Below are positions 12,301 to 18,862 of a stretch of DNA of 18,867 nucleotides, one piece after another (within the stretch, counting starts at the first letter, position 1; each line of letters starts with the position of its first letter). The DNA is from STC-113 sp964553745. Lineage in GTDB: Bacteria > Patescibacteriota > Gracilibacteria > BD1-5 > UBA2023. The stretch is from positions 1 to 18,867 of the forward strand of contig CAZKLD010000021.1 in NCBI GenBank assembly GCA_964553745.1. Direction: 5' to 3'. The translations under genes were made by a program, and so were the position numbers. Below the pieces are notes generated by a model, which was not told the origin of the DNA, made no database searches, and saw only the letters and a list, made by a program, of their open reading frames with translations.

Positions 12301-13086
12301 GATAAGCTTTTCAAGAAAAAGATTCTCATTTCAGTCAAAGATAACAATGAAAACATTGCCACATCTCTTATTGATTTAGAAGTTTATTCTCCTGTTCCTC
12401 AGATTTCAGACGCTGAATTAGGCAAAGTCACATGAAGCATCGACGAAAGCATTTCAGATGAGCCGATAGATATAATGAGATACAGGGATTGAGTGCTAGA
12501 AAAAATCCGTACGACAAGCCAAGACAAGACTCAAGATAATTGAAATTTCAATATATCATGACTAGCTTCAGCAAGTTGAGCGGTGATAAAATCATGAGAT
12601 AATGTGATTGCCAATATTGACGAAGAGACATGAAAAATAGACATCAAGGACAATAAGTATTCCGTAAGCGTTCTAGGCGCAGATAAGGATAACAAGACAA
12701 GAATGCAGATATATTCGATAGACAAATGAAACATTATCTATGAACAGAGCTTCAGCCTGCCGGCAAATGAAAATATACAATGAGTGCCAGCTTTCGAAAA
12801 TCTGAACAGATGAATATATTTCAAGGCCGACAATCCTTCTTATTCGCTTTTGAAGAATGCAATAGACGCGCCCACATTGCCTAATTGAGCATTCATCAAA
12901 AATGCAGAAACGAATAAGGCAATATTATGAATAGGGAAAGACTGAAACATATACATTATGGACGGCTCATACAAGCTTGTCTACTCTGCAAAATGAAACC
13001 ATATATTGTTAAATATCATAACTTGAGACGGTAATCAAATCGGTTCCCTATATTTCAAAATCAACTCAGTTTATATAATCAAATAG
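388..13086 (+). CDS. Giant modular exported/surface protein (4232 aa, TGA read as Gly)
   Basis: One uninterrupted frame runs from ATG 388 to TAG 13084-13086. An in-frame TAA directly before the ATG fixes the earliest start; no Shine-Dalgarno is seen. TGA occurs far more than a hundred times as a sense codon. Order by residue: hydrophobic signal or anchor segment about 14-30, ending near TSAAS (36-40); an unassigned region to about 900 with VLVGDIPLPVI (116-126) and a Cys/His-containing stretch near 668-690; a Cys/Trp segment 921-940; beta-rich Ig/invasin-like modules about 1000-1650; an FG-GAP-like block 1943-2085; D/N-rich thrombospondin-3-like motifs near 982-995, 2419-2429, 2455-2469 and 3930-3950; a Gly/Pro/Cys-rich segment 2507-2647; a charged helical region about 2811-2985; a CSVC motif at 3031-3034; a PELPDLP-type tract 3089-3153; helical and then beta-rich sequence to the end. 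No LPXTG-type sorting signal or C-terminal membrane helix is seen. I infer a surface adhesin or fibre in an epibiotic bacterium. The family and any enzymatic activity are unknown. Confidence 0.88.
427..507 (+). other. Signal peptide or N-terminal membrane anchor of the giant protein
   Basis: Residues 14-40 hold an uncharged hydrophobic core (ISYFLIFAILFLNSFQI, 14-30) after a short head with a single Lys, followed by MIDKTSAAS. Small residues at 37-40 suit signal peptidase I cleavage near residue 39-40. A retained anchor is also possible because the positive head is weak. Either way, the rest of the protein is predicted to be outside the membrane. Confidence 0.65.
3385..5337 (+). other. Ig-like / invasin-like beta modules in the giant protein (approximate)
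   Basis: Residues about 1000-1650 are beta-strand-like with recurring patterns typical of bacterial Ig-like (Big) domains. Examples are VLVELYDGHGNRA and SSVLKAALYDRYGNLTFND, which match the common 'L-x-A-x-V-x-D-x-x-G-N' strand of invasin/intimin-type domains. Each is followed by Gly-rich turns and alternating hydrophobic strands. Boundaries are not resolved by eye and sequence identity between the repeats is low. The role in extending or binding is inferred from what such domains usually do on cell surfaces. Confidence 0.5.
6214..6642 (+). other. FG-GAP/VCBS-like repeat block in the giant protein
   Basis: Residues 1943-2085 contain three successive blade-like units: MDFNADGSPDIVAFYENGYI, then GDFSGDKNKDGNRYDDIAFV with DKNGNLGIL, then LFDMDNDGKTDIVTVDDSGE. 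The D-x-[DN]-x-D-G-x-x-D-I signature is the calcium-loop motif of FG-GAP/VCBS beta-propeller blades as found in integrin-like and bacterial surface proteins. Three units are fewer than a full seven-blade propeller; further degenerate blades may lie nearby. A related motif, LDYDKDSDQDVVYK, recurs in the C-terminal third. Confidence 0.7.
7906..8328 (+). other. Gly/Pro/Cys-rich segment of the giant protein
   Basis: Residues 2507-2647 are unusually rich in Gly, Pro, Met and aromatic residues, with seven cysteines (two in GLGCGFGGGACISMP at 2507-2521) and almost no Lys or Glu. Many of the glycines are TGA codons, often in tandem. The composition contrasts sharply with the Lys/Asn/Asp-rich flanks. 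The frame is intact on both sides, so this is coding and not a frameshifted stretch. It could be a disulfide-stabilised or membrane-inserting module; the sequence alone does not show which. Confidence 0.6.
9652..9846 (+). repeat. Proline/leucine PELPDLP-type repeat tract within the giant protein
   Basis: Residues 3089-3153 consist of degenerate short units with Pro every third position: LPELPDLYLPKVP, then LPSIPVIPALPELPDLPEL, then LPDLPPPPKIP. The period of three suggests an extended polyproline-like rod or a linker. Units differ at the DNA level (CCG, CCT and CCA all used), so the tract is not a recent slippage expansion. It directly follows a hydrophobic stretch (about 3008-3085) containing the CSVC motif. 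Confidence 0.7.
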
Positions 13087-13088
13087 AT

Positions 13089-13655
13089 ATGAATATTTTC
13101 ATAGACACTATATCTCCGCTCTGAAAAATTATACTATATGCAGACGGGAAAATAATAAAAGAAAAGGACTTGAAGATACTTTGAAGCGAATATTCATTGT
13201 TTCTGGATGAACTTATGGCTTTCTTGGACGAGAATGAAGTTTCATTGAAAGATCTCGACAGGCTTGTCGTTGTCAACTGACCGGGATGATTTACCGGAAC
13301 AAGGATAATGGCACTGATAGCCAATACTATAAAATTCGTACATGACATACCGCTGGGTTCAATCGATTATTTCAGGCTGCTTGAGCTGTCAGGATTGGGC
13401 TATCCCATGATAATAAAGGCAAACAGGACAGAGTATCTTCTGAAATCCAAACCTTTATCCGATCCTGTCATTGTGCCAAAAGCAGAGATAGTACCCCGAG
13501 AATACAGTTGAATTTGAGATGAACTTGATTTTGAAAATCAGAAAGTCTCAATAAAATGAATATGAGATTATGAAAAATTGATAGAGAATCTTGAATCAGA
13601 CTGAAATCTAGAAAAGATAGAGCCTTATTATATCAAAAAGCCTAATATAACTTAG
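13089..13655 (+). CDS. tsaB: tRNA threonylcarbamoyladenosine biosynthesis protein TsaB
   Basis: The translated product has 188 aa. TsaB is the non-catalytic ASKHA-fold partner of TsaD in the complex that makes t6A at position 37 of ANN-decoding tRNAs in the cytoplasm. The N-terminus MNIFIDTISPLGKIILYADG fits the first ASKHA beta-hairpin, and VVVNGPGGFTGTRI (about 60-73) matches the family hallmark GPGSFTGLRI; one of its glycines is TGA. It is shorter than the roughly 230 aa of the E. coli protein, mostly in the C-terminal half, as is common in reduced genomes. The ATG lies only two bases after the stop of the giant gene, so it is probably cotranscribed and perhaps translationally coupled. The partners tsaD, tsaE and tsaC are not in the window. 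Stop TAG. Confidence 0.88.
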
Positions 13656-13675
13656 TCATTTAACAAAAAAACATT

Positions 13676-14197
13676 ATGGCACTTACACCGGCAGACATGA
13701 GAGTCAAAAACCTTCAACCCTGAGAAGAGGTGAAGCTGGTTTTGCAGAGGCATTGGATCGCACTTGTATACATATTATGATATTTCCTTTTCCTGGTAGT
13801 ATCACTTGTTCTCATGATATATTACTGAAACAGAATTCCTCTGATATGAGATTATATAAACGTAGTCTTGGTAATATACACATGCATCTTCATACTTTTC
13901 ATGTATGTCAATTGGATGAGATATGAGCTGGATCTTTACGTTGTCACGACAAAAAGGATAATTGGCCTTGAGGAGATAGCTTTTCTTAATCGTCATGTCT
14001 CAGAATGTTCTCTTGATAAGGTTCAGGAGGTCAATGCCAAGACTACAGGCTTGCTTTCGAATCTTCTTAATTATTGAGAAGTTACTATCCATACCGCTTC
14101 AGAATCATCAGATTTCAATATGCCTCTTATGCCAGAAGCTTTTGAGAATGCAAGGAAGATATCAAATCTGATCAACGATTATAAGCTGAAGGTATAA
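13676..14197 (+). CDS. Membrane protein with bacterial PH domain (YdbS/YdbT-like)
   Basis: The product has 173 aa. Two hydrophobic helices (about 26-50 and 58-79) are followed by a bacterial PH (bPH2-type) domain. That domain shows the family pattern: YELDLYVVTTKRIIGLE, then SLDKVQEVNAKTTGLLSNLL, NYGEVTIHTAS and a C-terminal amphipathic segment. Such proteins sit in the cytoplasmic membrane with the PH domain in the cytoplasm; their function is poorly defined. It starts 20 bp after tsaB, so it is probably in the same transcription unit. No ribosome binding site is seen (A-rich leader). Stop TAA; no hairpin terminator follows. Confidence 0.82.
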
Positions 14198-14224
14198 TTC
14201 TTTAATTTATGAAATAAAATAAAT

Positions 14225-14251
14225 TTGATTATCGCATAAAGATAGTATAAT
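14225..14251 (+). promoter_or_regulatory. Candidate promoter of trxB
   Basis: A perfect -10 hexamer TATAAT (14246-14251) is preceded by TTGATT (14225-14230) at a 15-nt spacing, or TTTGAT (14224-14229) at 16. It lies in the AT-rich gap between the PH-domain gene and trxB and would give a leader of about 35 nt. The call rests on the perfect -10; the -35 is partial and slightly close. Confidence 0.5.
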
Positions 14252-14291
14252 TAGTAGTCATCATTTATAAATAATCAGTAATCAGAAAAAT

Positions 14292-15197
14292 ATGTACGAT
14301 TTAGCCATAATATGAGCAGGAAGCGCTTGATTGCCCGCATGACTATATGCTTCAAGGTATAAGATAAAGAATATAATCATCTGAGAGCTCATAGGCTGAG
14401 CGCTTACTCAGTCGCATTTGGTTGAAAATTATCCTTGAATAAAGCATATTTCATGAAAAGACCTGATGAGGGATTTTGAGGAACATGCAAAAGAATCTGG
14501 TTCTGAGATACTTAATGAAAAAGTGGTTGAAATAAGCAAATCAGACTGAGGTTTCATGATGAAAACAAACTCTTGAAGCGAAATAGAATCGAAATATGTC
14601 CTTATAGCAGTTTGAAATAAATATAAGCATCTCGGGCTTGCCGAGGAAAAGGATTTCATATGAAGAGGAGTCTCATATTGCGCTACTTGTGATTGAATGT
14701 TTTTCAGATGAAGGGATGTCGCAGTCGTGGGCTGATGAAACACTGCTTTCACTGAAGCACTTTTCTTGGCCGAAATATGCACAAATGTCCATATTATACA
14801 TAGAAGAAAAGAATTCAGAGCGGAAAATGCATTAATTGAACAGGCAAAAAAGCATCATAATATACATTTCCATACCAATGCCCATGTCGAACGGATTGGA
14901 TGATGATTATACGTCGAGCAGATAAAGCTTAGCACATGAGAGGATGTTAAAGTCGATGGGGTATTTGTCGCAATCTGAAATGAGCCTGATACAAGCATAT
15001 TCGATTCGCTTGACATCGAGCTTGATGATGAAGGTTACATAGTTGTCGATCAAAGGCAAAAAACATCCGTAGACTCGCTGTATGCTGCATGAGACATAAC
15101 CACAAATTCAAACAAATTCAAACAAACCCTAGTCTCGGCAGCGGAATGATCCCTAGCTGCCGCAAGCATCCATGAGGATCTTTTAAAGAATTCCTAA
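14292..15197 (+). CDS. trxB: Thioredoxin reductase (NADPH, FAD)
   Basis: The product has 301 aa. It transfers electrons from NADPH via FAD and a redox-active disulfide to thioredoxin in the cytoplasm. Visible motifs in order: FAD dinucleotide loop IIGAGSAGLPAGLYA (about 6-20), the redox-active CATCDG with Cys130 and Cys133, NADPH loop VVGGGNTA (145-152), HRRKEFRA for the NADPH 2'-phosphate, and the C-terminal YAAGDITTN that contacts FAD. Several of these invariant glycines are TGA, which is direct evidence for the code. Length is slightly below the usual 310-320 aa. It has its own promoter-like sequence upstream and ends with tandem TAA TAA. No thioredoxin gene is in the window. Confidence 0.94.
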
Positions 15198-15252
15198 TAA
15201 AGATGAAGAATATAAAAGCTCTTCACAATCTATTTCCTTAACCAATCTTTTT

Positions 15253-15921
15253 ATGCCAAAGATACTCATAATAGAAGATGACCAGTGAATACTGCAATCA
15301 CTCGAGCTATATTTTTCTCAAAGCTGATTCGAGGTTATACTATGCGATAACGGTACTGACGCTATGGACAGATTCAGAGAGGTTCTCCCTGATCTTATAG
15401 TCCTTGATATCAATCTTCCAGGAAAGGACTGAATAACGATAGCCTGAGAAATAAGAGAAATCGATAATACTCCGATAATCATACTTTCTGCACGTTGAAG
15501 AGAGGAGGATAAGATAATGGCCCTTGATCTGGGCGCAGATGATTATGTAAGCAAGCCTTTCTCACCGAGGGAGCTATTAGCCCGCATAAAATCCGTACTC
15601 AAAAGAGTCGGAATCCTTACGAATTGAACAGACGGCAAAGTGCTTGTTTTCAATACGATAGAACTCGATCTCAAGCATTTTGAGCTTAGGGTTTCGGGAT
15701 TATGAATCAAAGCGACAAAGACGGAATTCCTTCTTCTCAAATATATGATAGAACACAAAGATGAGGTCATTTTGCGAGAAAAGCTGATGAAAGAGATAAT
15801 GTGATATGACAACTACCTCTACGACCGCACCATAGACACCCACGTCAAGAATCTCCGCAAAAAGCTCTGAGAAGCCATGAGCATCGACACCATAAGGGGT
15901 GTTGGGTATAAGGTGAGTTAG
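15253..15921 (+). CDS. OmpR/PhoB-family response regulator
   Basis: The product has 222 aa. The receiver domain (1-115) has the acidic pair Asp9/Asp10, phosphoacceptor Asp52 (in IVLDINLPGKDG), Ser79 as the switch residue and Lys101 (in VSKPF). The C-terminal winged-helix DNA-binding domain shows the typical pattern: TEFLLLKYMIEHKDEVILREKL, then the recognition-helix region DRTIDTHVKNLRKKL and the final TIRGVGYKVS. It should bind DNA after phosphorylation, most likely by the histidine kinase encoded 627 bp downstream on the same strand. It starts 55 bp after trxB; no clear promoter or Shine-Dalgarno is seen, so read-through from trxB is possible. Stop TAG. Targets are unknown. Confidence 0.93.
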
Positions 15922-15936
15922 GAAGAATAGAAAGTT

Positions 15937-15957
15937 GAAAATAGAAAATAGAAAATA
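15937..15957 (+). repeat. Three tandem GAAAATA heptamers
   Basis: Three perfect copies of GAAAATA follow the response-regulator stop, preceded by the related GAATAGAAAGTT. This is a simple intergenic slippage-type repeat; no function is visible. Confidence 0.7.
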
Positions 15958-15973
15958 TTGAGGAACTTGCTAT

Positions 15974-16000
15974 CGTCATCCTGAACTTGTTTCAGGATCC
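15974..16000 (+). repeat. Palindromic repeat, copy 1 (27 bp)
   Basis: Begins CGTC and ends CC, with arms ATCCTGAA (15978-15985) and TTCAGGAT (15991-15998) around the 5-nt loop CTTGT. Identical over 27 bp to copy 2. It could form an 8-bp hairpin in DNA or RNA. Confidence 0.9.
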
Positions 16001-16041
16001 TTTGGACTACAACTGAAACAATCATGTTAAAATTTAAACCT

Positions 16042-16068
16042 CGTCATCCTGAACTTGTTTCAGGATCC
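16042..16068 (+). repeat. Palindromic repeat, copy 2 (27 bp)
   Basis: Perfect duplicate of copy 1 in the same orientation, 41 bp further on and just upstream of the GIY-YIG gene. Arms are at 16046-16053 and 16059-16066, loop CTTGT. Copies 1 to 3 also share one extra T before CGTC. Confidence 0.9.
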
Positions 16069-16105
16069 AAAATATAGATGGATAACTTGTAAATAAAAAA
16101 ATCGA

Positions 16106-16396
16106 ATGCAGCACAAAAGATGATTTGTATATATAATGACCAACCAGAAATATTGAACATTGTATATCTGAGTTACTTCCGATTTGATAAAACGTATATG
16201 GGAGCATAAAAATAAATTTGTAGATTGATTTACAAAAACTTATGATTTAGAAAGATTGGTATATTATGAAGTTTTTGAAAATATTGTATTTGCAATAGAA
16301 AGAGAAAAGAAACTGAAGAATTGGCATAGACAATGGAAGCTAAATGCCATAGATAAATTTAATCCTGATTGGATTGATTTATATGATAAATTATAA
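16106..16396 (+). CDS. GIY-YIG-domain endonuclease, small stand-alone (URI/UPF0213-like)
   Basis: The product has 96 aa, the normal size for stand-alone GIY-YIG proteins. The motif is split as usual: VYIMTN (8-13) for the GIY part, then TLYIGVTSDLIKRIWEHK (18-35) with YIG at 20-22 and the catalytic-type Arg30. EREKKLKNW follows, with Glu67 as the likely metal ligand, and a basic Trp-rich tail. Two codons are TGA=Gly in the first 20 residues. I chose ATG 16106 and not 16136 because it keeps the first beta strand (FVYIM). The gene is bracketed by the palindromic repeats (two direct copies upstream, one inverted copy downstream), so it may act on or spread with them. It sits between the two genes of a two-component system. 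Target specificity is unknown. Confidence 0.87.
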
Positions 16397-16430
16397 CAAA
16401 AATAAAAATTAATTTACTTCGAATCTATAT

Positions 16431-16457
16431 GGATGCTGAAATAAATTCAGCATGACG
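16431..16457 (-). repeat. Palindromic repeat, copy 3 (inverted, with compensatory stem change)
   Basis: The same 27-bp architecture as copies 1 and 2 but on the opposite strand: GG, arm ATGCTGAA (16433-16440), loop ATAAA, arm TTCAGCAT (16446-16453), GACG. Compared with copy 1 read in the same sense, one stem pair is swapped (C-G to G-C, both arms changed) and the loop differs, so base pairing is preserved. It lies 35 bp after the GIY-YIG stop and closes the repeat-flanked unit. Confidence 0.85.
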
Positions 16458-16466
16458 AGACCAAGG

Positions 16467-16495
16467 TTGACTAACATTGATATAAAGAATAGTAT
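16467..16495 (+). promoter_or_regulatory. Candidate promoter of the histidine kinase gene
   Basis: TTGACT (16467-16472), a 17-nt spacer and TAGTAT (16490-16495) lie just after the inverted repeat and before the kinase gene. The -35 is near consensus and the -10 matches four of six. If real, the kinase has its own promoter, which would explain how it tolerates separation from the regulator gene. Confidence 0.4.
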
Positions 16496-16548
16496 CATTG
16501 GAAGGGAACCTAACTCAAATCAAGAACTAAACTAACAACACTACTAAA

Positions 16549-17886
16549 ATGAAATTCTCGTATAAATTCCTGATAGCGACATTGCTGATATTGTCTGTAA
16601 TGATATTCGCAAACGTACTTGCACTCAAGCATTATGGGGGCATGTATTTCAGCGAGTATCTGGTGGATTTCAAGAAACAGATGGCTGAAATCGACTCATC
16701 CTTTCTGGACAGCATCTTGCAGAATAAGAAATTGGATCCTCAGATACTGCAGGAATACGCTGACATACAGAAGGATCTATGAAAGATAAGCACTTCGCTT
16801 GAGAGATTCTCAGAAAATCCATACATCTCCAATTCTTCACTGATTGATTCCTTGCAGAAAAGCTGATTGCCTTCATCCACTATCGAACAAGTAATCGGTA
16901 CAAATGCGCTACAATCATTCTTTGGGAACATAACAAATTTCGTGTCACTTGATTCTTCCAAACCTGAATGAAAGTTCATAGTGAGGACATTGGTCTCCAT
17001 GGCTTACTTCAATCTTGTGCTCATCGGCTCCATTCTGCTATTGTCTTATCTGTGGGTGGTGTATACTTTCCGCCCCGTAAGATCGATAGTGGATAATCTG
17101 TCCAACATAGTCTACAAAAAAGAATACAAAAACATCGTTTATTATAAGAAAGATGAGTTCTTTCCTCTGATGGAGGCCATAAACAATCTCAATAAAAGCT
17201 TGAGCCTTCAGGAGAAAATACGTTCAGACTTCCTGTCCGATCTGTCACATGAAATCAAGACGCCAATAACAGCAGTAAAATGTTATCTTGAGGGGATTGA
17301 AGACGGTATAATCGAGACCACTCCGAAGAATATGAAGATGCTCTATGGCGAAATAGAAAGGCTTATCAAGATCACTAATTCCATAATGGAATATGAGAAG
17401 GAAGAAAGCAGGAATTTCTGAGACATCTTCGTAGAAAAGATAGATTTCTGTGAACTTGTCGAGTTTGTCTCAGATGAGTATACTACGCTTCTGGCCAGAA
17501 ATGAGCAAAAGATAATCTCATACGTGCCATGACAATATTCCATAAGTGTCGACAAAGACAAATTAACCCAATTGCTGCATAATGTCTTTTCCAATTTCAA
17601 TAAATACGCAGGGAAATCGACCATACTCACTGTAAAGGCTTACAATAAAGCAAATAAGCACATTATAACATTCACTGATAACTGAAAATGAGTCGGAAAG
17701 GAGGAATTGCCATTCATCAAAGAAAAATTCTATAAGGTCGAGAAATCCCGCAACAAGAATAAAGACTCATGAATCGGAATTTGATTGTCTGTCATAGAGA
17801 AGATAGTCACGCTTCATGGAGGGGAATTCCATATAGATTCCGAGCCCAAGAAAGGATTCACTATCACCATTGAATTGCCAAGATAA
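16549..17886 (+). CDS. Membrane sensor histidine kinase
   Basis: The product has 445 aa. A first membrane helix (about 7-28) is followed by an extracytoplasmic sensor region of about 115 residues with no recognised domain, and a second helix (about 149-173). A short HAMP-like linker and the dimerisation/phosphoacceptor helix FLSDLSHEIKTPITAV come next, with His234. The ATP-binding HATPase domain shows N box NVFSNFNKYAG (345-355, less canonical than NLLxNAxKY), G1 DNGKGVG (377-383), F box FIKEKFYKVEKS, and G2 DSGIGIGLSV (406-415). G-box glycines are partly TGA. It should autophosphorylate and pass phosphate to the OmpR-type regulator upstream on the same strand. A strong terminator follows the TAA. 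The input signal is unknown. Confidence 0.93.
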
Positions 17887-17895
17887 AATTATCTG

Positions 17896-17940
17896 AAAAA
17901 GCCGGCACCCGGGTACAAGACGGGTGTCGGCTTTTTTGTT
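17896..17940 (+). terminator. Intrinsic terminator after the histidine kinase, possibly bidirectional
   Basis: A 16-bp stem (AAAAAGCCGGCACCCG, 17896-17911, against 17921-17936, one G-T wobble) with loop GGTACAAGA is followed by a T tract (17932-17937). The A run on the left arm gives a T run on the other strand, so it could also stop transcription coming from the convergent minus-strand gene. Confidence 0.92.
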
Positions 17941-18106
17941 TTGCCACTAAGCAGTAACCCATCCGCCTTCGGCACCTTCCCTATATTAGGGAAGGAAGTT
18001 AGCCTGTCATCCTGAACTTGATTCAGGATCTGTCAAATGGAGCTACATCATAATGGAACGCATTATTTACAATTCTAGATTTTTGAAAGCATGTGGCGGA
18101 AGCTTA
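17941..18106. other. Convergent intergenic spacer with two palindromic elements
   Basis: No gene is seen. The spacer holds a 21-nt palindrome, CCTTCCCTA (17975-17983) and TAGGGAAGG (17987-17995) with loop TAT, preceded by the hairpin-prone GCCTTCGGC (17965-17973). Copy 4 of the 27-bp repeat follows at 18005-18031. The concentration of palindromes here is typical of intergenic repeat accumulation between convergent genes. Confidence 0.6.
18005..18031 (+). repeat. Palindromic repeat, copy 4 (diverged)
   Basis: Same stem as copies 1 and 2 (ATCCTGAA 18009-18016, TTCAGGAT 18022-18029) with loop CTTGA and small edge changes (T for C at the first base, T at the last). It lies 1.6 kb from the other copies and has no GIY-YIG gene beside it, so it is a solo copy. 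Confidence 0.85.
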
Positions 18107-18793
18107 TTATTTCTCAGAATCCTTCTTAACCGACGGGACCTTTGTTCACTTTTTCAGATTTCATAATATCTCCTCAGCAAAACTCCTTCATCAAAGTCAG
18201 AATGCGATTCCTCAGGCAATAGATATCATAGCTATGAATCAGACTAAGATAGAGTTGATGATGAAGTCATCGACTAGTTCTATGTAATGGAGTGCTATCA
18301 TGAATGTAAGGAAAAGCATGACAATCTTGGATATAAGCGCTAGAGCATTTGCAGTGCTCACTTCTGAGAAACGCAAAGCTTGCTTTACGATGCCATAGAC
18401 GGAATTGGAAAAGCGTATCCCGAAAAATGCAATTAGGATTCATATGAACAATTTTGGGAGATATTCTATAAGATCGCTCAAGAAATTCTCAACTTCATAG
18501 AATCCGAGATAGATTACGATTTTCCTGAAAATCAGTATGAACACAAAAACCGCCAATGATTTTGCGATTACAACTGAAATGTCCTGTTGACCGAATCTCG
18601 TATCTCATCCGGACATCTTCTGAATGAGTCTTCGTATGCCCAAAACACGTATTAGCCATTCGACTAAATAATAAATCAGATAAGAAATAGCCAGCCCCAG
18701 AACCAGCATGCCCAAGGCTATAAGCAGCCTAGGAGCAAGCAGCTGATATTGGAAGTAGACATCCATTATCTGATCGTAGAAATTTTCGAACAT
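18107..18793 (-). CDS. Mechanosensitive-channel-like membrane protein (conserved TM helix family)
   Basis: The product has 228 aa (ATG 18793-18791, TAA 18109-18107). Hydrophobic helices fall at about 19-47, 72-95, 110-130, 147-170 and 178-202. The end of the last helix carries AGGIAFGLGGRSFAEEIL (about 193-210), the signature of the 'conserved TM helix' proteins related to the MscS pore helix; several of its glycines are TGA. The protein stops about 18 residues after this motif with a basic tail, so the MscS cytoplasmic beta domain is absent, as in small CmpX-like family members. It may form or modulate an osmotic-stress channel, but gating cannot be inferred from sequence. It has its own promoter and is convergent with the histidine kinase. 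Confidence 0.82.
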
Positions 18794-18834
18794 AGACCTG
18801 TAAATTAATGAATAAATTTTGAAAAAACTTCTCC

Positions 18835-18862
18835 ATTATACTGGGTTTGTTTTTTATTTCAA
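18835..18862 (-). promoter_or_regulatory. Promoter of the mechanosensitive-channel-like gene
   Basis: On the minus strand TTGAAA (18862-18857), a 16-nt spacer and a perfect TATAAT (18840-18835) lie about 40 nt upstream of the ATG. The hexamers and spacing make this the best promoter in the window. The leader that follows has only a weak AGG before the start codon. Confidence 0.65.

Noticed and set aside
388..13086. Reading this stretch as decayed pseudogenes or many small genes
   Set aside because: With TGA as glycine the frame is open from end to end, and it carries recognisable FG-GAP, thrombospondin-3-like and Ig-like motifs in the same phase. A decayed region would also show TAA/TAG stops and frameshifts.
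388..13086. TGA read as tryptophan (table 4, Mycoplasma-type)
   Set aside because: TGA falls at invariant glycines in TrxB, TsaB, the kinase G boxes and the FGLGGR motif, while TGG is used for tryptophan. Tryptophan at these loops would destroy nucleotide binding.
15974..16068. CRISPR-like direct repeats
   Set aside because: Only two direct copies occur, with one 41-bp gap; the third copy is inverted and no cas genes are present. The repeat is an almost complete short palindrome that recurs alone elsewhere.
16431..16457. Rho-independent terminator of the GIY-YIG gene
   Set aside because: The hairpin is short and AT-rich in the loop and is not followed by a T tract. Its length and flanks match the 27-bp repeat family, so it is better called a repeat copy.
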